Assembly (NCBI GenBank): GCA_017632155.1
Contig: JAGBRZ010000048.1
Coordinates: 1 to 63,686, forward strand
Origin: Clostridia bacterium
GTDB taxonomy: Bacteria > Bacillota_A > Clostridia > Oscillospirales > CAG-272
Direction: 5' to 3'
Length of the DNA: 63,686 nt
The position numbers were made by a program, and so were the translations under genes. Under the pieces are notes generated by a model. That model saw only the letters and a program-made list of their open reading frames with translations. It did not search any database and had not been told where the DNA came from. Positions 59,759 to 63,686 of the stretch are shown here, in pieces (the stretch's first letter is position 1; the number at the start of each line of letters is the position of its first letter).

Positions 59759-61414
59759 TCAATTGAAAGAAGGGAAGACGATTCCTTCATCCCAGATTGA
59801 GAATGGAGCAACAGAAATGTTACCGAGCGTGAATTCTACGTGCAGTCTATTTTCAACAATAAAGCCTGTATTTCCGGTTTTGCCGATTATTTGCGAAGTT
59901 CTGATAATATCACCAACGGAAACAGAAATTTCACTAAGATGTGCATACCATGTCTTAAGACCGTATCCGTGATCAATAACAACGAAATTACCCAGGACAT
60001 CGCAGAATCCGGCATAAGCAACCTTTCCGCTAGACATGGCAGGAACCTCAACACCGGCACTAACTTCGAAATCTATACCGGTATGTTTAAAGGTTCTGTT
60101 ATCTTTGAGAATATTCTCTCTTGTAAACCCAAGTTTGATAGTGGCTTTTTTCGAGGTTAATGTACCAGCATTTTCGTAATTGATAAATGCGCCTGAAAAA
60201 TACTTAAGTTCCTCTGTGGTTTTGCATATATCGTTCCTGATAGAATTATATGCTGTGATGTCATCTTCTGCGTAGAAAGTAGAGATTACAGCTTCACTTG
60301 CACTGTATTTTGTTGGAGCTTTATTGAAACCATACCTCGATTCGCCAACGGTTAAATCTAATGTTTGCGTTGTAATACCATAGGTAACTGTTATTTTATA
60401 TTCACCATTAGGCACATCGTAGCTAAAAGGGATTAAAGCATGTACATACTCTCCGTCAACAAAAAATTGGGGCACAAATCCATTTTCAAGAGCAGGTTCA
60501 AACGTAACCTTGATATCAGCCGGATTTGTAACGTTGACTCCGGAGATAGCAAGGATGTCACCGTGCTCGATCGCAGATTCGCCGATCTTGAACTCAGCAG
60601 GCGCGAGGACCAATGCATTAAATTCATATGATGCATTACCGTAATATTCGGATTCTCCTGCTTGAGCCCAACTTGCTGTAATTAAGAATCTAAGTGTTGA
60701 ATTTCGACTCAGTTTTAGATCATGGAGATCGTTTATGCCACCATCATAAAGAAGTTCATCGGAATTGAACACCTTAAGGTTTGAATCGGAGGGTGCAATG
60801 TTGAAATTGAAAGTAAAATTATTACCAACGTCATAAGTTAAACAATCATTTGTTGTCGGCTGATAATCATATTGCTGATATGTGCCACCGGAAACAAGGT
60901 AATACCATTCCATCGCAGTTGCTGATATTACATTTGTCCCCGAAGCTGTAAGTACGGGAGGCGTGGCGGTTTTATAAAGATAGACTGAATAAGATGATCC
61001 CAAAAACTCTTTAGCCTTGTTGATGGCTATTTTGTAAATCTTTCCTATTGGATCTGCATAGTAGCATTCGGAAGAGTTTGTAGTAAAATAGTACTTATAA
61101 GACTTATCTGTATCTGGTGTTGAAAATGTAACCAGAAGGAATCCGTTGCCTGCCAAAGAATCAGGAAGAGAAGAAACAGGCGTTCCACTAGTGTTAATCG
61201 AGTTGAACATTTCAAACACGCCACCGGGATCGTTATCCGATGTTACAGTAGATGTTCTTCCTTCGGGATCGCTGATTGTGAGTGTAGAAACAGTAGGCAG
61301 GTTTTCGGAAGGTTTCTGACTATTGAAACTTGCTATTGCAATATAAGTCGGTATAAATAAGAGAACCAAACCGAGTGCGAATAATAGTATTTTTTTAAAA
61401 TCAATATTTTTCAT
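59759..61414 (-). CDS. Membrane-anchored M23 (LytM-like) protein with altered catalytic motif
   Basis: The 551-residue protein has an N-terminal membrane anchor (about 8-28), a long extracytoplasmic region with several beta-sandwich-like segments (about 40-390) and a C-terminal M23 domain. The zinc ligands H444 and D448 (HTGID) and H525 are present, with H492 in WYAHLS, but the HxH motif reads R523-L-H525: the residue corresponding to the catalytic His is Arg. It may bind rather than cut peptidoglycan. ATG 61414 is chosen because GGAG of an upstream ATGGAG (61426) is 7 bases before it. Confidence 0.87.
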   Translation of the reverse strand: MKNIDFKKILLFALGLVLLFIPTYIAIASFNSQKPSENLPTVSTLTISDPEGRTSTVTSDNDPGGVFEMFNSINTSGTPVSSLPDSLAGNGFLLVTFSTPDTDKSYKYYFTTNSSECYYADPIGKIYKIAINKAKEFLGSSYSVYLYKTATPPVLTASGTNVISATAMEWYYLVSGGTYQQYDYQPTTNDCLTYDVGNNFTFNFNIAPSDSNLKVFNSDELLYDGGINDLHDLKLSRNSTLRFLITASWAQAGESEYYGNASYEFNALVLAPAEFKIGESAIEHGDILAISGVNVTNPADIKVTFEPALENGFVPQFFVDGEYVHALIPFSYDVPNGEYKITVTYGITTQTLDLTVGESRYGFNKAPTKYSASEAVISTFYAEDDITAYNSIRNDICKTTEELKYFSGAFINYENAGTLTSKKATIKLGFTRENILKDNRTFKHTGIDFEVSAGVEVPAMSSGKVAYAGFCDVLGNFVVIDHGYGLKTWYAHLSEISVSVGDIIRTSQIIGKTGNTGFIVENRLHVEFTLGNISVAPFSIWDEGIVFPSFN

Positions 61415-61451
61415 ATATAACTCCATGCAGAGAGAATTTTTATTCTATTAT

Positions 61452-61480
61452 ATTATACAACATATTTCGATTTTGGTCAA
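61452..61480 (-). promoter_or_regulatory. Promoter of the M23 gene
   Basis: Minus strand TTGACC (61480-61475), 17-base spacer, TATAAT (61457-61452). Confidence 0.8.
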
Positions 61481-61517
61481 GTATAAAAATGCCGATTTTT
61501 TGAATATTATAGAAAAA

Positions 61518-61566
61518 GATAAAAATAACAGCAAAATGCAATTACATCTTTGCTGTTATTTTTATC
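61518..61566 (-). terminator. Intrinsic terminator of the SDR gene
   Basis: An 18-bp perfect inverted repeat (core AAAAATAACAGCAAA / TTTGCTGTTATTTTT, 13-base loop) three bases after the SDR stop on the minus strand, followed by TTTTTC. Confidence 0.9.
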
Positions 61567-61569
61567 AAA

Positions 61570-62376
61570 TTAACCGCGAGTTTTTCCACCCGCAATATTG
61601 ATTGTTGTTCCGTGAATATATGCAGAACGTTCCGAAGCAAGGAATGCGATAGAAGACGCAACTTCAGAAAGCTTTCCGGAACGTCCGAGAGGAGTAGTGC
61701 TGGTCTTGGAGTAACCGGCGCGGAGCTGATCTACGGTGATTCCACGGGTGTAAGCAAGCGCAGTCTCGTAGGAAATGGTGCGGAGACCGGTTGCTTCAAG
61801 AATACCGGGGGCAATACCGACTACCTTAACGCCGAGTCTGCCGAGCTCTTTTGCCCAAGAACGGGTAAGAGAGTTAACTGCATTCTTGGAAGCAGCGTAA
61901 ACGCTCTGACCTTCAGATCCCTCAAGTCCGCACTCGGATGATACATTGATGACAACGCCGGTGCCCTGCGCTACCATAACTCTTGCTGCAGCTTGAGTCA
62001 TAAGGAAAAGGCCCTTAACATTTACGTTCATAACCTTGTCCCATACAGCTTCGTCGAGCTCATACTGTTGGCCGGGATCAACAAGAAGTCTGGGAATGTT
62101 GATGCCCGCATTATTGACTAGGATATCAATTCTGCCATACTTTTCGATTGCTTTTGCTACAACGTTATCGATGTCGGACTTCTTTGTAACGTCGCAAGGA
62201 ATGTAAATATAGTCACCCGCGGACTTTTCAAACTCTGGAGCATTAGGATTCATGTCTGCGACGACAACATTGGCACCGTCAGCGAGAAACTCACTAACTG
62301 TTGCATATCCGATTCCGGAAGCACCGCCGGTAACGATAACTGTTTTTCCTTCGAGATTAAGCCAAGAAGAATTCAT
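61570..62376 (-). CDS. SDR oxidoreductase, sorbitol-6-phosphate 2-dehydrogenase-like
   Basis: The 268-residue short-chain dehydrogenase has TGGASGIG at 16-23 for NAD(P), NNAG at 88-91, catalytic Ser146/147, Tyr160 and Lys164 (YAASK), and ends TTINIAGGKTRG, a tail I know from SorD-type sorbitol-6-phosphate dehydrogenases. No sorbitol phosphotransferase genes are nearby, so the substrate is uncertain. GGTAGG precedes ATG 62376. It is a short leftward unit with its own terminator. Confidence 0.87.
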   Translation of the reverse strand: MNSSWLNLEGKTVIVTGGASGIGYATVSEFLADGANVVVADMNPNAPEFEKSAGDYIYIPCDVTKKSDIDNVVAKAIEKYGRIDILVNNAGINIPRLLVDPGQQYELDEAVWDKVMNVNVKGLFLMTQAAARVMVAQGTGVVINVSSECGLEGSEGQSVYAASKNAVNSLTRSWAKELGRLGVKVVGIAPGILEATGLRTISYETALAYTRGITVDQLRAGYSKTSTTPLGRSGKLSEVASSIAFLASERSAYIHGTTINIAGGKTRG

Positions 62377-62416
62377 AATAAGTACCTACCTTTATATTAA
62401 TTAAGTAAATTTATTT

Positions 62417-63193
62417 TTATTGGTTGTTATCTTCGCGAAGGAAGATATAAGTTGCAGCAAAATATGAAGTAGCGTATCCCGCCAAGCCGAGTAAAATGTC
62501 CATAATATATGCTATGAACATTTCGGCAACTTCAAAGAAGGTGCCAGGCGCTCCGAGAACGAAGATGTCGGCATACAGTCGTTGAAGAATCATTGAGACA
62601 GTGGTTATTATTGCACCGGAAATGATCGAGATGACTATCGGATTTTTGAGATTAAAGAAACCTCTGAAAGGGAAGATATCAAGAGAATCGTCATAATCGG
62701 CGGTATCAAGATATTTAGCGGCTTTCATAATTTTCTTTACTCTCGCAAAATGCAATTTTGATTTTCGATTTGCGATTATGCAAACTACTGCAATTATCAG
62801 AGCATCAACAAACATAAGCATAATTGTCACCGGAAGGTCGAACATTACGTCTATGTAGCTATCGATTATTGAAGACACCAAAAGATTCAACACGTGCTTT
62901 ATAAAAACGAGAGATAGTGGATAAATGATGTTAGGAATCTTTTTCTCGGTACCTTTGTTTATTGCGTATGCTGAATAAGCAACGCCCGCGAATATCGAAG
63001 CGAGATACATTGTTTCAAACAGCAGTATTGCATAATTCAAAATAATCGGTAAAACCGTATACATAAACACAATATCATTGCCAACCTGCATGTATATAGG
63101 TGAAAGAATACAAGATGTTAGTACTATAAGAAGTAATGAGATTATGTAAATCGGTAAATGTGGCGGGATTCTTGATTTGTTATTATTTGACAT
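62417..63193 (-). CDS. Polytopic membrane protein, function unknown
   Basis: The 258-residue protein has about six hydrophobic segments (near 13-35, 41-75, 88-110, 116-141, 185-210 and 218-252), with a hydrophilic loop at about 142-180. I recognise no family. CGGAG precedes ATG 63193, which is 14 bases after the ruvB stop, so it is probably co-transcribed with ruvB. Confidence 0.8.
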   Translation of the reverse strand: MSNNNKSRIPPHLPIYIISLLLIVLTSCILSPIYMQVGNDIVFMYTVLPIILNYAILLFETMYLASIFAGVAYSAYAINKGTEKKIPNIIYPLSLVFIKHVLNLLVSSIIDSYIDVMFDLPVTIMLMFVDALIIAVVCIIANRKSKLHFARVKKIMKAAKYLDTADYDDSLDIFPFRGFFNLKNPIVISIISGAIITTVSMILQRLYADIFVLGAPGTFFEVAEMFIAYIMDILLGLAGYATSYFAATYIFLREDNNQ

Positions 63194-63207
63194 ATTAAAC
63201 TCCGTAA

Positions 63208-63686
63208 TTAGTTATCCGTGCAATCATCATCAATCTTCATTTGATCGAGGATTGTCTGAGCGTTTGAAAGAGGAGGACGCATCCCGAGGTGCTCATAGGC
63301 TCTCAGGGTCGCACAACGGCCTCTGGGGGTTCTTGAAAGGAAACCAATCTGAATTAGATAAGGCTCATAAACATCCTCGAGTGTGACAGCTTCCTCGCCA
63401 ACGGTTGCTGCCAGAGTTTCTAGACCCACAGGACCGCCGTTGTAGAAAGATATAATAGCCTCAAGCATTCTTCTGTCTGTGTTATCAAGTCCGAGATTAT
63501 CTATCTCAAGTCTGCCAAGTGCAAAAGAAGCGATGTCGGCATCAATGGTGTCCTTACCTTTGACTTGGGCAAAGTCTCTTACGCGTTTAAGCAGTCTGTT
63601 CGCAATTCGTGGTGTACCTCTTGAACGCGATGCAATCTCGAGAGCTCCTTCAGCGTTAATTGGCAATCCCAAAATTCCCGCGCTTC
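63208..63686 (-). CDS. ruvB: Holliday junction helicase RuvB, C-terminal part (runs off window)
   Basis: The last 159 codons are present. They include [26 protein letters not shown] (sensor II, with the [11 protein letters not shown] arginine), the [29 protein letters not shown] winged-helix domain and [15 protein letters not shown] near the end. RuvB drives branch migration with RuvA at Holliday junctions. The ATPase part lies outside the window. The frame is open to the window edge, reading upstream into ..SAGILG. Confidence 0.96.
   Translation of the reverse strand, partial: SAGILGLPINAEGALEIASRSRGTPRIANRLLKRVRDFAQVKGKDTIDADIASFALGRLEIDNLGLDNTDRRMLEAIISFYNGGPVGLETLAATVGEEAVTLEDVYEPYLIQIGFLSRTPRGRCATLRAYEHLGMRPPLSNAQTILDQMKIDDDCTDN

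Noticed and set aside
1..63686. CRISPR arrays, insertion sequences, prophage or integrated elements
   Set aside because: No regularly spaced repeats, transposase, integrase or phage proteins were seen on either strand.

Overview
The window looks like part of a chromosome from an anaerobic, low-to-moderate G+C member of the Bacillota, most likely class Clostridia. Signs are consensus sigma-A promoters (TTGACA-N17-TATAAT), strong AGGAGG ribosome binding sites, a T-box leader, the conserved flippase-mazG-rqcP-yabP-yabQ-divIC sporulation/division cluster, CdaA/CdaR c-di-AMP genes, a two-gene SUF-like Fe-S system, an oxygen-labile Fe-S serine dehydratase and a ferredoxin-dependent 2-oxoacid oxidoreductase. 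No transposase, integrase, phage gene or CRISPR array was seen, so this reads as core genome with carbohydrate-use genes interspersed.

Layout. 1-1708 (-): L-rhamnose isomerase and the start of a GH106-like rhamnosidase. 1883-6336 (+): a large secreted, membrane-anchored protein, nicotinate phosphoribosyltransferase and a Nudix hydrolase. 6376-8918 (-): GH78 rhamnosidase and a SLOG protein. 9047-14272 (+): a manganese riboswitch, mntP, a P2A-type cation ATPase and cardiolipin synthase. 14310-16132 (-): AraD-like epimerase/aldolase and an iron alcohol dehydrogenase. 16331-31807 (+): a long housekeeping run (cdaA, cdaR, FAD protein, RseC-like protein, recJ, rel, dtd, hemZ, a uridine-kinase-like gene, flippase, mazG, rqcP, yabP, yabQ, divIC). 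31843-33971 (-): a TSCPD protein and htpG, the latter interrupted by an in-frame TAG. 34132-43665 (+): ispE, acetyltransferase, split ThrE exporter, methyltransferase-like gene, SmsC/SmsB-like pair, serine dehydratase, cyclase-like gene, P-loop gene and AlkZ-like gene. 43683-43934: a structured element, a terminator and tRNA-Ser(CGA). 44122-52676: GH4 alpha-galactosidase, two sulfatases, a heterodimeric ABC exporter and an acetyltransferase. 52780-59712 (-): a T-box-controlled operon with an HTH-cupin-acyl-CoA synthetase fusion, a P-loop ATPase, ferredoxin plus three oxidoreductase subunits (VOR type) and ilvE. 59759-63686 (-): M23-like protein, sorbitol-6-phosphate dehydrogenase-like SDR, a membrane protein and the 3' part of ruvB.

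Most interesting system. The 52780-59712 operon joins an acid-activating acyl-CoA synthetase, a ferredoxin-linked branched-chain 2-oxoacid oxidoreductase and a branched-chain aminotransferase behind a T-box leader whose best specifier candidate is GUC (Val). T-boxes switch genes on when the cognate tRNA is uncharged, so this logic fits a biosynthetic use (branched-chain fatty acid to acyl-CoA, reductive carboxylation, transamination to Val/Leu/Ile) better than amino acid fermentation. The ligase has an N-terminal XRE-type HTH and a cupin, so it may also be a regulator. Other points worth attention are the amber codon inside htpG, the expression platform of the Mn riboswitch that contains the mntP ribosome binding site, and a roughly 107-base multi-stem element beside tRNA-Ser.
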